DNA of 46,720 bases, from positions 1 to 46,720 of the forward strand of contig NZ_JAIZDA010000028.1 of NCBI RefSeq assembly GCF_020404405.1, written 5' to 3'. The position numbers were made by a program, and so were the translations under genes. Under the pieces are notes generated by a model. That model saw nothing but the letters and a program-made list of their open reading frames with translations. It had not been told where the DNA came from and ran no database searches. Position 1 is the first letter of the stretch; every line of letters starts with the position of its first letter. Below are positions 6,288 through 14,262 of this stretch, piece by piece. The DNA comes from Novosphingobium sp. FKTRR1. GTDB taxonomy: Bacteria; Pseudomonadota; Alphaproteobacteria; Sphingomonadales; Sphingomonadaceae.

Positions 6288-8930
6288 GTGACTGCAGAAA
6301 CAACCTCCACCCCCCGCCCATCGGGCTCGTCGTTCGTCAACGTGGGCGAGCGTACCAACGTGACCGGTTCGGCCGCGTTCAAGAAGCTGATCCTGGCGGG
6401 CGACTACGCCAAGGCGGTCGAGGTAGCGCGCCAGCAGGTCGACAACGGCGCGCAAGTGATCGACGTCAACATGGACGAAGGCCTGTTGGACGCGGTCGAG
6501 GCGATGACCACCTACCTCAAGCTGATCGCGGCGGAACCCGACATCGCGCGGGTGCCGGTGATGATCGACAGCAGCAAGTGGGAGGTGATCGAGGCCGGGT
6601 TGAAGTGCGTTTCGGGCAAGCCGATCGTCAATTCGATCAGCATGAAGGAGGGCGAGGACGCCTTTCTGGCGCAGGCGCGCAAATGCATGGACTATGGCGC
6701 GGCGGTGGTCGTGATGGCCTTTGACGAGAAGGGCCAGGCCGATACCAAGGCGCGCAAGGTCGAAATCTGCGCGCGTGCCTATGGCTTGCTGACCGGCATC
6801 GGTTTCCCGCCCGAGGACATCATCTTCGACCCCAACGTGTTCGCGGTGGCGACCGGGATCGAGGAACATGATCGCTATGCGCTCGACTTCATCGAGGCGA
6901 CCGCCGAGATCAAGGCGCGCTGCCCGCATGTCCACATCTCGGGCGGGCTGTCCAACCTGTCGTTCAGCTTTCGCGGCAACGAGACGGTGCGCCGCGCGAT
7001 GCACTCGGTGTTCCTGTATCACGCGATTCCGGCGGGTATGGACATGGCCATCGTCAACGCCGGACAGCTCGACATCTATGACCAGATCGACCCGGTGCTG
7101 CGTGAGGCGTGCGAGGATGTGGTGCTTGCCCGTCAACCCGCTGCCGGTGGCGAGGAGACGGCCACCGAACGGCTGATCGCGCTCGCCGAAAGCTTCAAGG
7201 GCCGCGACAAGGTGGCCGAGAAGGAAGCCGAGGAATGGCGCGGCTGGGACGTCGTGCGCCGTCTGGAGCACGCGCTGGTCAAGGGACTGGACGCCTTCAT
7301 CGTCGAGGATACCGAAGAGGCGCGGCTGCTCCATGCCCGTCCGATCGAGGTGATCGAAGGCCCGTTGATGGCAGGCATGAACACCGTTGGCGACCTGTTC
7401 GGGTCGGGCAAGATGTTCCTGCCGCAAGTGGTCAAGTCGGCCCGCGTGATGAAAAAGGCGGTCGCCCACCTGATCCCCTATATCGAGGCGCAGAAGGAAG
7501 CTGGCGCGCGCGCCAAGGGCCGGATCGTCATGGCCACGGTCAAGGGCGACGTGCACGATATCGGCAAGAACATCGTCGGCGTCGTGCTCCAGTGCAACGG
7601 TTATGAAGTGATCGACCTTGGCGTGATGGTGCCCTGGTCGAAGATCATCGAGACCGCGCAAACCGAACAGGCCGACATCATCGGACTGTCGGGCCTGATC
7701 ACGCCTTCGCTGGACGAGATGGTGACGATGGCCGAGGAAATGCAGCGCGCCGGGCTGACCATTCCGCTGCTGATCGGCGGGGCCACCACCAGCAAGGTCC
7801 ACACCGCGCTCAGGATCGATCCGGCCTATGATGGTCCGGTGATCCACGTGCTCGACGCCAGCCGCGCGGTGGGCGTCGCCAGCCAGTTGCTGTCCGACAC
7901 GCAGGCAGACGGCTTCATCGCCGCCACGGCCGACGAATACCAGCACGTGCGCGACGCGCGGGCGGGCAAGGGCGCATCAAAGCTGCTGTCGCTCGACGAT
8001 GCGCGGGCCAATGGCTTTGTCGCCGACTTTTCTGAGAAGGCGCCGCCACCGCAGCAGCCGGGGCTGCATGTGTTTCCCGAATGGGATCTGGCCGATCTGG
8101 CCGAATGCTTCGACTGGACGCCGTTCTTCCGTGCATGGGAGCTTGCGGGCACGTACCCTGCGATCCTTGACGATGCCGTGGTCGGGGAAAGCGCACGCAG
8201 CCTGTTTGCCGATGCGCAGGCCATGCTCGGACAGATCATCCGCGAGAAGTGGCTGACCGCGCGGGGCGTTGTCGGACTGTGGCCGTGCGCGCGGCATGGC
8301 GATGACGTGGTGCTCCACCCCGATGCCGACGAACTGTCGGTCCGCCTGCCGTTCCTGCGCCAGCAATTCGCCAAGAGCCGGGGCCGGGCGAACTTCTGTT
8401 TGGCCGACTTCATCGATCCGGCGGGCGATTGGATCGGCGGCTTCGCCGTCGGCATCCACGGCATCGAGCCGCATCTGGAGCGCTTCCGCGCCGGGCATGA
8501 CGACTATTCGGACATCCTGCTGAAAGCACTGGCCGACCGCTTTGCCGAGGCCTTCGCCGAACGGTTGCACGCCCACGTCCGCACCACGCTGTGGGGCTAT
8601 GCGCCGGGCGAGCAGCTTACGAACGAGGCGCTGATCCGCGAGCAGTATCGCGGCATCCGTCCGGCGCCGGGCTATCCGGCGTGCCCCGATCACAGCCTGA
8701 AGCCGATCCTGTTCGATCTGCTGCGCGCCACCGACAACACCGGCATCACGCTGACAGAATCGCAAGCGATGCTGCCCACAGCAGCGGTCAGCGGGTTCTA
8801 TTTCGGCCATCCGGACAGCCAGTATTTCGGCGTCGCCACCATCGGCCGCGACCAGTTGCAGGACTATGCAGCGCGGCGCGGGGTTGATCTTGGCGTGGCG
8901 GAACGGTGGTTGCGGCCCAATCTGGATTGA
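6288..8930 (+). CDS. metH: Methionine synthase, folate/cobalamin/activation subunit (split MetH)
   Basis: This 880-residue protein carries the other modules of MetH. The pterin-binding barrel comes first, with FVNVGERTNVTGSAAFKKL near the start. A four-helix cap and a B12-binding Rossmann domain follow, with DVHDIGKNIVG at about 421-431, where His423 is the expected cobalt ligand. The C-terminal AdoMet-dependent reactivation domain shows RGIRPAPGYPACPDHSLKP and YFGHPDSQYFGVATIGRDQ. The start is GTG at 6288 with GGGAAG upstream. It must work with the separate homocysteine-binding protein encoded just before it. Split MetH is known in several alphaproteobacteria, so this is not a frameshift. 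Confidence 0.95.
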   Translation: MTAETTSTPRPSGSSFVNVGERTNVTGSAAFKKLILAGDYAKAVEVARQQVDNGAQVIDVNMDEGLLDAVEAMTTYLKLIAAEPDIARVPVMIDSSKWEVIEAGLKCVSGKPIVNSISMKEGEDAFLAQARKCMDYGAAVVVMAFDEKGQADTKARKVEICARAYGLLTGIGFPPEDIIFDPNVFAVATGIEEHDRYALDFIEATAEIKARCPHVHISGGLSNLSFSFRGNETVRRAMHSVFLYHAIPAGMDMAIVNAGQLDIYDQIDPVLREACEDVVLARQPAAGGEETATERLIALAESFKGRDKVAEKEAEEWRGWDVVRRLEHALVKGLDAFIVEDTEEARLLHARPIEVIEGPLMAGMNTVGDLFGSGKMFLPQVVKSARVMKKAVAHLIPYIEAQKEAGARAKGRIVMATVKGDVHDIGKNIVGVVLQCNGYEVIDLGVMVPWSKIIETAQTEQADIIGLSGLITPSLDEMVTMAEEMQRAGLTIPLLIGGATTSKVHTALRIDPAYDGPVIHVLDASRAVGVASQLLSDTQADGFIAATADEYQHVRDARAGKGASKLLSLDDARANGFVADFSEKAPPPQQPGLHVFPEWDLADLAECFDWTPFFRAWELAGTYPAILDDAVVGESARSLFADAQAMLGQIIREKWLTARGVVGLWPCARHGDDVVLHPDADELSVRLPFLRQQFAKSRGRANFCLADFIDPAGDWIGGFAVGIHGIEPHLERFRAGHDDYSDILLKALADRFAEAFAERLHAHVRTTLWGYAPGEQLTNEALIREQYRGIRPAPGYPACPDHSLKPILFDLLRATDNTGITLTESQAMLPTAAVSGFYFGHPDSQYFGVATIGRDQLQDYAARRGVDLGVAERWLRPNLD

Positions 8931-9019
8931 AGCCCGATCTGCGTTAAACTTGCGCAATGTGTGACGCGGGGCCGCTTAGCTCTTGACCTTCTGTTGCGCT
9001 GCGGCAAACCCCGTTGCCC

Positions 9020-9835
9020 ATGGACAGCCTCAACATCACCGCCATCCTCCTCGGCATTGTCGAGGGGTTGACCGAATTCCTGCCGGTTTCATCGACCGGG
9101 CACCTGATCCTTGCCACCGAACTGTTCGGGTTCGATCCGGCGGAGTGGGAGGTGTTCAACGTGGTGATCCAGTTGCCCGCGATCCTGGCGATCGTGGTGC
9201 TCTACTGGCGGACGTTCCTTGACGTGGCGCTGGGGGCTGTGGCGCGCAAGCCCGATTCGTTGCGCTTCGTGCGCAACGTCGGGGTGGCCTTCATCCCTTC
9301 GGCCATTCTGGGCGTACTGCTCAAGTCGAAGATCGACGCGATGATGGAAACGCCGGTAATCGTCGCCATCGCGCTGATCGTCGGCGGCTTTGCCATCCTG
9401 CTGATCGAGCGGCTGACCAAACAAGGCGCATACGAGCCGGTCGAGAACCTTTCGCTGCCGCGCTCGGCCGCGATCGGCCTGATGCAGTGCCTTGCGATGA
9501 TTCCGGGCGTGTCGCGCTCGGGCGCCACGATCATGGGGGCGCTCTCGATGGGCGTGAACCGGCGCACGGCGGCCGAGTTCAGCTTCTTTCTGGCGGTGCC
9601 CACGATGTTCGGCGCCACGGCCAAGCAATTGTGGGACCACCGCCACGAACTTGCTGCCGGAGCAGGGCCGGTGGGCTGGACGCAGATCGCGATCGGCTCG
9701 GTCGTCTCGTTCGTGGTCGCGCTGGTGGTGATCAAGGCGTTCGTCGCCTTCATCAGCCGCAGCGGTTTCGCGCCGTTCGCGATCTATCGCATCGTGGCCG
9801 GTTCGGTCGCGCTGGTCTGGCTGGTGTGGGCCTGA
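9020..9835 (+). CDS. uppP: Undecaprenyl-diphosphatase UppP (BacA)
   Basis: This 271-residue inner-membrane enzyme removes a phosphate from undecaprenyl diphosphate, regenerating the lipid carrier for peptidoglycan and other envelope glycans. The two family motifs are present: EGLTEFLPVSSTGHL at 15-29, with Glu15, Glu19 and His28, and PGVSRSGAT with the catalytic Arg. Around eight membrane segments are apparent. I start at ATG 9020; a TTG six bases upstream is less likely. The gene is convergent with the GlsB-like gene, and a perfect hairpin covers its stop codon. Confidence 0.95.
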   Translation: MDSLNITAILLGIVEGLTEFLPVSSTGHLILATELFGFDPAEWEVFNVVIQLPAILAIVVLYWRTFLDVALGAVARKPDSLRFVRNVGVAFIPSAILGVLLKSKIDAMMETPVIVAIALIVGGFAILLIERLTKQGAYEPVENLSLPRSAAIGLMQCLAMIPGVSRSGATIMGALSMGVNRRTAAEFSFFLAVPTMFGATAKQLWDHRHELAAGAGPVGWTQIAIGSVVSFVVALVVIKAFVAFISRSGFAPFAIYRIVAGSVALVWLVWA

Positions 9836-9849
9836 GATCAGGCCCACAC
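9824..9849. terminator. Perfect 12-bp inverted repeat between convergent uppP and the GlsB-like gene
   Basis: GTGTGGGCCTGA (9824-9835) pairs fully with TCAGGCCCACAC (9838-9849), leaving a tiny loop. The left arm includes the uppP stop codon. There is no T-run, but the position between two convergent genes suggests a bidirectional terminator. Confidence 0.6.
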
Positions 9850-9862
9850 CCAACCCGGCCGA

Positions 9863-10129
9863 TCAGCGTACCCGGCCGCGCCGCACCAGGTTGACGATCG
9901 CCAGCAGGATCACCGCGCCCAGAAACGACACGATCAGCGTGCCCGAGGAAATGCCGTCGGCGATGCTGCCGCCACCGATGAACGGAGGCAGCAGCCACCC
10001 GCCAAGCATGGCGCCGACGATGCCGACCACTACGTTGAGGATGATGCCTTGCTGGCCGTCGGTGCGCATGACAATGCTCGCCAGCCAGCCCAGAATGCCG
10101 CCGACGACCAGAAGTATGATAAGACCCAT
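9863..10129 (-). CDS. GlsB/YeaQ/YmgE family membrane stress protein
   Basis: This 88-residue protein is almost entirely hydrophobic, with three membrane segments. Gly-rich helices (LLVVGGILGWLASIVM, then VVVGIVGAMLGGWLL) are typical of the transglycosylase-associated/YeaQ family. These small inner-membrane proteins are often induced by stress or in stationary phase, but their molecular function is unknown. Length and motif order fit the family fully. The gene stands alone on the minus strand, divergent from rpmG. Confidence 0.9.
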   Translation of the reverse strand: MGLIILLVVGGILGWLASIVMRTDGQQGIILNVVVGIVGAMLGGWLLPPFIGGGSIADGISSGTLIVSFLGAVILLAIVNLVRRGRVR

Positions 10130-10285
10130 TGTGGTGTTCCCATATTAGCGTTGAATGCCACACCAATGCTGGAGTCGCGCTGTGGTTGCATGGCGGTTGA
10201 GAAAAAGCATGGCGGGTGACGCGGTCCTTGCGGTTCGACCGCTTGACTTTCGCTCGATTCTGCCGCAGTGGCCGCGCCCTATGCA

Positions 10286-10314
10286 GGCGGCGTGGCGACG
10301 CGCCGCCGCTTTTT
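10286..10314 (+). terminator. Terminator-like hairpin in the rpmG leader
   Basis: GGCGGCG (10286-10292) pairs perfectly with CGCCGCC (10301-10307) around an eight-base loop, followed by GC and five T residues, then GTTT. This looks like an intrinsic terminator on the plus strand but ends only 18 bases before the rpmG start. It could stop read-through from upstream or act as an attenuator in the rpmG leader. A TTGACT that could be a -35 box lies at 10243-10248. Confidence 0.5.
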
Positions 10315-10332
10315 GTTTCAGGATTTAGAGCA

Positions 10333-10500
10333 ATGGCGAAGCCCACCACCGTCAAGATCCGTCTGGTCTCGACTGCCGACACCGGTTTCTTCTACGTGAC
10401 CAAGAAGAATCCGCGCAACTCGACCGAGAAGTTCACCTTCCGCAAGTACGATCCCGTCGTGCGCAAGCACGTCGAGTTCAAGGAAGCCAAGATCAAGTAA
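10333..10500 (+). CDS. rpmG: 50S ribosomal protein L33
   Basis: This 55-residue basic protein belongs to the L33 family of the large ribosomal subunit, near the E site. It starts MAKPTTVKIRLVSTADTGFF and has the conserved YVTKKNPRNSTEKFTFRKYD. The zinc-binding Cys pairs found in some L33 paralogues are absent, so this is the zinc-independent form. The start is the ATG at 10333; a long upstream extension of the frame has no L33 counterpart. The gene is monocistronic by appearance, with a hairpin and T-run directly in its leader. Confidence 0.97.
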   Translation: MAKPTTVKIRLVSTADTGFFYVTKKNPRNSTEKFTFRKYDPVVRKHVEFKEAKIK

Positions 10501-10565
10501 GCCGCGTTTTGCCGGCGGAAGCAGGTTCAGCGGTGGTTCAACGCCAGCACCGGATGGGGCAGGGC

Positions 10566-11255
10566 ATGAACTTTATGAACCTCTCCGCCCGCCGCGTTCT
10601 TGCTTGCGCTTCGGCCATTGCCCTTGCGGCATCGGCCGGTTTGGTCGCCGTACCCCAAGCCTTCGCCCAGCCTGCGCCCAATCGAGCGGGCGCGGGCGTT
10701 GCTGTGTCGAATCCGGTCGATCAGGCGATCACGGCCCTGCGCGCGATCTCGACGCTGCGCGCCGATTTCGTCCAGACCGACCGCAATGGTCAGCGAATCG
10801 GCGGCGTGATGACGCTCAAGCGTCCGGGCCGCATCCGGTTCCAGTATCAGCAGGGTGTGCCGTTCCTGATCGTGTCGGACGGCGCGTCGCTCAACGTGAT
10901 CGACTACGAAGTGCGCCAGGTGCAGCGCTGGCCGATTCGCAACAGCCCGCTTGGCGCCTTGCTCAGCCCGGACAAGGATGTGGCGCGTTTCGCCCGCAGC
11001 ACACCCACCGGCAATCCGGCGGTGCTGAGCATCGAGGTCAAAGATCCGCGCCATCCCGAATACGGCACCATCACGCTGATCATGGTTCGCAAAGCCGGTG
11101 CGCCGGGAGGCCTTGAGCTCGATTCGTGGGTCGCGCTCGATTCGCAAGGCAAACGCACCTCGGTGCGGCTGCTGAACCAGCAATATGGCATCGCGGTGCC
11201 CGACAACACCTTCCGCTGGAACGATCCGCGCCCGCAATCGCGCAAGGCGGGCTGA
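10566..11255 (+). CDS. LolA-like outer-membrane lipoprotein carrier family protein
   Basis: This 229-residue secreted protein starts with a signal peptide (basic SARRVL, hydrophobic Ala-rich core, cleavage after AFAQ). The mature part has the LolA fold signature: a helix containing TLRADFVQTDRNGQRIGG, then beta strands with LKRPGRIRFQY and LIVSDGASLNVIDYEV. Classical LolA shuttles lipoproteins across the periplasm to LolB; this family also includes less studied paralogues, so direct LolA function is probable but not certain. ATG 10566 was chosen because it places a normal signal peptide at the N-terminus. The next 320 bases hold no gene but a structured RNA candidate. Confidence 0.8.
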   Translation: MNFMNLSARRVLACASAIALAASAGLVAVPQAFAQPAPNRAGAGVAVSNPVDQAITALRAISTLRADFVQTDRNGQRIGGVMTLKRPGRIRFQYQQGVPFLIVSDGASLNVIDYEVRQVQRWPIRNSPLGALLSPDKDVARFARSTPTGNPAVLSIEVKDPRHPEYGTITLIMVRKAGAPGGLELDSWVALDSQGKRTSVRLLNQQYGIAVPDNTFRWNDPRPQSRKAG

Positions 11256-11339
11256 TTTTCACCCGGCGCTGTGCCGATTTTGGCTGGCCTGCGACACTTT
11301 GCGATAACCCTGACGCTGACGTTCATCCCCCAGCAAGCG

Positions 11340-11487
11340 GGGCGGGGCTAGAAGAGTTTCAGACAAGGCCACCGAGACGGGTTTCCCCCCTGTTGCCCGG
11401 CCTCATTGCCCCCCCAAGGGCCTTGTCGACAGCGTGACGAGCGCAAACGGAACCCTCGGACCAATTGCCCCGGTCCGGGGGTTTTTG
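11340..11487 (+). ncRNA. Candidate structured small RNA between the LolA-like gene and xthA
   Basis: This lies in the 320-base gene-free stretch 11256-11575. GACAAGGCC (11362-11370) pairs perfectly with GGCCTTGTC (11419-11427), enclosing a 48-base domain with two runs of six or seven C residues and a weaker inner helix. A strong intrinsic terminator follows at 11453-11487. Exposed C-rich loops facing Shine-Dalgarno sequences are seen in known alphaproteobacterial small RNAs, which is an analogy only. It could instead be the 3' UTR of the LolA-like gene or a leader of xthA. No known RNA family was recognised. Confidence 0.4.
11453..11487 (+). terminator. Strong intrinsic terminator upstream of xthA
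   Basis: CCCTCGGACC (11453-11462) pairs with GGTCCGGGGG (11472-11481), with one T-G wobble and a nine-base loop, followed directly by TTTTTGTTT. This is the clearest rho-independent terminator in the window. It would end transcripts from the LolA-like gene or from the candidate RNA before it. Confidence 0.85.
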
Positions 11488-11575
11488 TTTGCGCGTTTGC
11501 CTTCATGCGCAAATCGCCCCGGCCACCTGCAATTCGCCTTTGCCCAGCGCGACCAAGGCCCTTAAAGCCCCCACC

Positions 11576-12367
11576 ATGATCGCCATCGCTACCTGGAACA
11601 TCAATTCCGTCCGCCTGCGCATCGACCAGGTCGAACGCTTCCTGACCGAACAGGCGCCCGACGTGCTGTGCCTGCAGGAAATCAAGACCGCCGAAGCGCT
11701 GTTCCCGCACGAGATGTTCGAGCGGCTGGGCTATGTCCACCGCGCGGTCCACGGGCAGAAGGGCTATCACGGCGTCGCCACGGTCAGCCGCCTGCCGTTC
11801 CGTGAATTTTCCCGCCACGACTGGCAGGACAATGGCGAGGCGCGCCACGTGGGCGTCGAGCTGCTGGGCGCAGGGCAAGGGCTGGTGCTCGAAAACGTCT
11901 ATATTCCGGCTGGCGGCGACATTCCCGACCGTGATGTGAATGCCAAGTTCGGCCAGAAGCTCGACTTCCTTGAACGGATGACGCGCTGGGCCGACGCGAT
12001 CGACCGGCCCACGCTGCTGGTCGGCGATTTCAACATCGCGCCGCTGGAAAGCGATGTCTATGATCACAAGGCGTTGCTCAAGGTCGTCAGCCACACCCCG
12101 CTCGAAGTGGAAACGCTGCAACGGCTGGCCGATGCGCACGGCTGGGTCGACCTTGGCCGCAAGCACATCCCTGCGCCCGAACGCAACTATTCGTGGTGGT
12201 CGTACCGCTCGTACTGGCGCGACAAGGATCAGGGGCGGCGGCTCGATCATATGTGGGCCTCGCCCGAACTGGCCGCGCAGTCGTCGGGTCACCGCTTCGT
12301 CGAGGAAACCCGCCGCTGGGATCAGCCGTCCGACCACATTCCGCTGATCACCGGCTTCGATCTGTGA
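11576..12367 (+). CDS. xthA: Exodeoxyribonuclease III
   Basis: This 263-residue enzyme is an AP endonuclease and 3'-5' exonuclease of base excision repair. Endonuclease/exonuclease/phosphatase motifs are in order: TWNINSVRLRI, LCLQEIK with the metal-binding Glu, VGDFNIAP, RRLDHMW and PSDHIPL with the catalytic His at the C-terminus. The ATG at 11576 gives the expected N-terminus MIAIATWNINS; longer readings upstream would run through the terminator. Its stop overlaps the GTG of the ribA-like gene (GTGA), so the two are probably co-translated. Confidence 0.95.
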   Translation: MIAIATWNINSVRLRIDQVERFLTEQAPDVLCLQEIKTAEALFPHEMFERLGYVHRAVHGQKGYHGVATVSRLPFREFSRHDWQDNGEARHVGVELLGAGQGLVLENVYIPAGGDIPDRDVNAKFGQKLDFLERMTRWADAIDRPTLLVGDFNIAPLESDVYDHKALLKVVSHTPLEVETLQRLADAHGWVDLGRKHIPAPERNYSWWSYRSYWRDKDQGRRLDHMWASPELAAQSSGHRFVEETRRWDQPSDHIPLITGFDL

Positions 12368-13449
12368 CCCCGGCGCTGGTTGCGACCGGCGGTTCGTCGC
12401 GCGCGGTGGCCCGCGCGCTTGATGCGCTGCGCCATGGCTGGGCGATCCGGGTGACGGGAGATGGCGGCTCGTTCGAACTGCTGCCAGCCGAAACCGCCTT
12501 TGTCCAACCCGGCCTCTATGCCGCGCGGCTGCTGATTTCGGCGGCGCGCGGGGTCACGCTCAAGCTGGCCAACAGCCGCGAATTCCGTCCCGAAGCGCCG
12601 ATCCTGATCCACGGTGGTGAGCCGTTCACGCTGCACAGCGCGCGCGAACTGGCCGATCCCTCGCTCGATCTGGCGCGCCCGTTGCGCGGCCCGTTTCGCG
12701 CAGAACCGATCGTGGCCGAGGCGGCAGCGGTCGCGGCGATGGAGCTGGCCCGGCTGGCCGGAATCCTGCCCGCATTTCTGGTCAGCAGCGGCGTGGAAGT
12801 GGCCGCTGAAGTCACCGTGGCCGATCTCGCGGCATTCAAGGATCCGCTCGACCTGACGGTTCAGGCGCGCGCGCGCTTGCCCGTGGCCGCCTGCGAGGAG
12901 GCCGAGATCGTGGCCTTCCGCGCGCGCGACGACTTGCGCGAACATGTCGCGCTGATCATCGGACGACAGGGGAGCGACCGCGTGCCGCTGGTGCGGCTGC
13001 ACAGCGAATGCCTGACCGGCGATATCCTCGGCAGCCTGAAATGCGATTGCGGCCCGCAGTTGGACGCCGCGCTGCGGCGCATGGCCGACGAAACCCGTAA
13101 CGGCGGCTGGGGCGTGCTGCTTTATCTGCGGCAGGAAGGGCGCGGAATCGGCCTGATCAACAAGTTGCGCGCCTATCAGTTGCAGGACCAGGGCTTCGAT
13201 ACGGTCGATGCCAACGAGCGGCTGGGACTGCCGAGCGAAGCGCGCGATTTTCCCGTTGCGGCGCGGATGCTCGACCTGCTGGGCGTTTCCTCGATCCGCC
13301 TGCTCACCAACAATCCGGCCAAGGTCGAAGCCTTGCGCGGGGTGGGGGTGACGGTCGTGGAGCGGGTCAGCCACCAGTTGCCGCCAAACCCGCACAATGC
13401 GCGCTATCTGGACACCAAGCGCGACCGCACCGGCCACATTCTGCGCTGA
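12364..13449 (+). CDS. ribA: GTP cyclohydrolase II with degenerate RibB-like N-terminal domain
   Basis: This 361-residue protein has an intact GTP cyclohydrolase II domain in its C-terminal half, which opens GTP in the first committed step of riboflavin synthesis. Visible are RLHSECLTGDILGSLKCDCG with the three zinc Cys, LRQEGRGIGLINKLRAYQLQ and LLTNNPAKVEAL. The N-terminal half (about 1-165) keeps traces of the RibB (DHBP synthase) fold, such as VARALDALRHG and EAAAVAAMELARLAGILPAF. It lacks the acidic DRENEGD-type catalytic segment and the GHTEA His. It therefore looks like a RibBA fusion with a dead RibB domain. The GTG start overlaps the xthA stop. Confidence 0.9.
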   Translation: MTPALVATGGSSRAVARALDALRHGWAIRVTGDGGSFELLPAETAFVQPGLYAARLLISAARGVTLKLANSREFRPEAPILIHGGEPFTLHSARELADPSLDLARPLRGPFRAEPIVAEAAAVAAMELARLAGILPAFLVSSGVEVAAEVTVADLAAFKDPLDLTVQARARLPVAACEEAEIVAFRARDDLREHVALIIGRQGSDRVPLVRLHSECLTGDILGSLKCDCGPQLDAALRRMADETRNGGWGVLLYLRQEGRGIGLINKLRAYQLQDQGFDTVDANERLGLPSEARDFPVAARMLDLLGVSSIRLLTNNPAKVEALRGVGVTVVERVSHQLPPNPHNARYLDTKRDRTGHILR

Positions 13450-13456
13450 ACGGGCA

Positions 13457-13479
13457 GGGGCGGACCGACGGCCCGCCCC
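13457..13479. terminator. Hairpin between ribA and a convergent small gene
   Basis: GGGGCGG (13457-13463) pairs with CCGCCCC (13473-13479) around a nine-base loop, in the 36-base gap between two convergent genes. No T-run follows, so it is a modest terminator candidate. Confidence 0.4.
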
Positions 13480-13485
13480 CGCTCC

Positions 13486-13791
13486 CTACCAGGCGCGCAA
13501 CAGGATCAGCACCACGCACAGCACCAGAACGGCTGCTCCGGCAAAGCCCTTGGCCACGTCGCTCCAGGTGAAGCGGTCGATGTGATCGCGGCGAAACTGG
13601 CGATACCCTGCGCTGATCTGTTCGTTGCAGGCGACCATCGCGACGTCCAGTGCGCTGGCCTGACTGCGGAACCAGCGCTGGAGCAGCGCCAGTTCATCGG
13701 GGGTGACATCGGGATAGGCGCCGAGCAGGCTTTCGACGTGACTGCGGCGCGCCAGCGCAACCGCGCTGTCGGATAGGGTGGTCGAGGTCAT
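13486..13791 (-). CDS. Small protein with C-terminal membrane anchor
   Basis: This 101-residue protein of unknown function starts MTSTTLSDSAVALARRSHVE. It is helical and soluble for about 80 residues, with acidic, Trp-containing helices (DELALLQRWFRSQASALDV). It ends in a single hydrophobic segment VLVLCVVLILL two residues before a positively charged tail. That is the layout of a tail-anchored inner-membrane protein. ATG at 13791 was chosen; an upstream extension has no plausible coding character. The next gene upstream on the same strand, a secreted small protein, ends 62 bases away, so the two could be co-transcribed. Confidence 0.6.
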   Translation of the reverse strand: MTSTTLSDSAVALARRSHVESLLGAYPDVTPDELALLQRWFRSQASALDVAMVACNEQISAGYRQFRRDHIDRFTWSDVAKGFAGAAVLVLCVVLILLRAW

Positions 13792-13853
13792 TATTTGAGG
13801 CTTTCCTGAACATGTTTGAACGGCCCCGCGGACGGGGGCACGGCAAGCTGGGT

Positions 13854-14201
13854 TCAGGAAAGCGGGGGTGCCCTTGGCGCGGCGGGGCGGACCCGTGCGA
13901 TGGCAAGCGCTGGGGGGCCGGTCGAATCGGGACGGGCGGGGGGTGCGGCAAAGCTGAACGCTGCGCGCGGCACAACCGGCGCAGGCACGACCGGTTGCGG
14001 CAGCGGCGCGATCAAGCGCACTGCCACCTGGCTGCGGGCAGGCGCTATTGCCACTTCGACGGTATCGGCGCTGAACGCCGATCCGCTGCGCCAGTCGAGC
14101 GGCGCTGCGGCCACCGGCGCACCGGCATGGACCGCAATGGTCAGGACCAGCAGCACGGCCCACAGCCGCCCTGCCAGCCGCGAGGCAAGCCGGTTGAACA
14201 T
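13854..14201 (-). CDS. Hypothetical secreted Pro/Ala-rich protein
   Basis: This 115-residue protein has an N-terminal signal peptide (MFNRLASRLAGRLWAVLLVL, cleavage likely near VAAA). The mature chain is rich in Pro, Ala and Val, with a short strand-like segment (DTVEVAIAPARSQVAVRLIA) and a PQPVVPAPVVP repeat. I recognise no domain. It may be a small periplasmic protein. The gene lies between a tail-anchored protein gene and a secreted beta-helix protein gene on the same strand. Confidence 0.5.
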   Translation of the reverse strand: MFNRLASRLAGRLWAVLLVLTIAVHAGAPVAAAPLDWRSGSAFSADTVEVAIAPARSQVAVRLIAPLPQPVVPAPVVPRAAFSFAAPPARPDSTGPPALAIARVRPAAPRAPPLS

Positions 14202-14262
14202 CGCCTGTCAGGTAGGGCGCACAGACGCTATCCGCAAGCGCCAGTGCCAGAGGGGCGGTCGA

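Noticed and set aside
5195..6288. Frameshift in a single metH gene
   Set aside because: The two proteins meet at a domain linker, each with its own start and stop codon and a ribosome site, and split MetH occurs in related bacteria.
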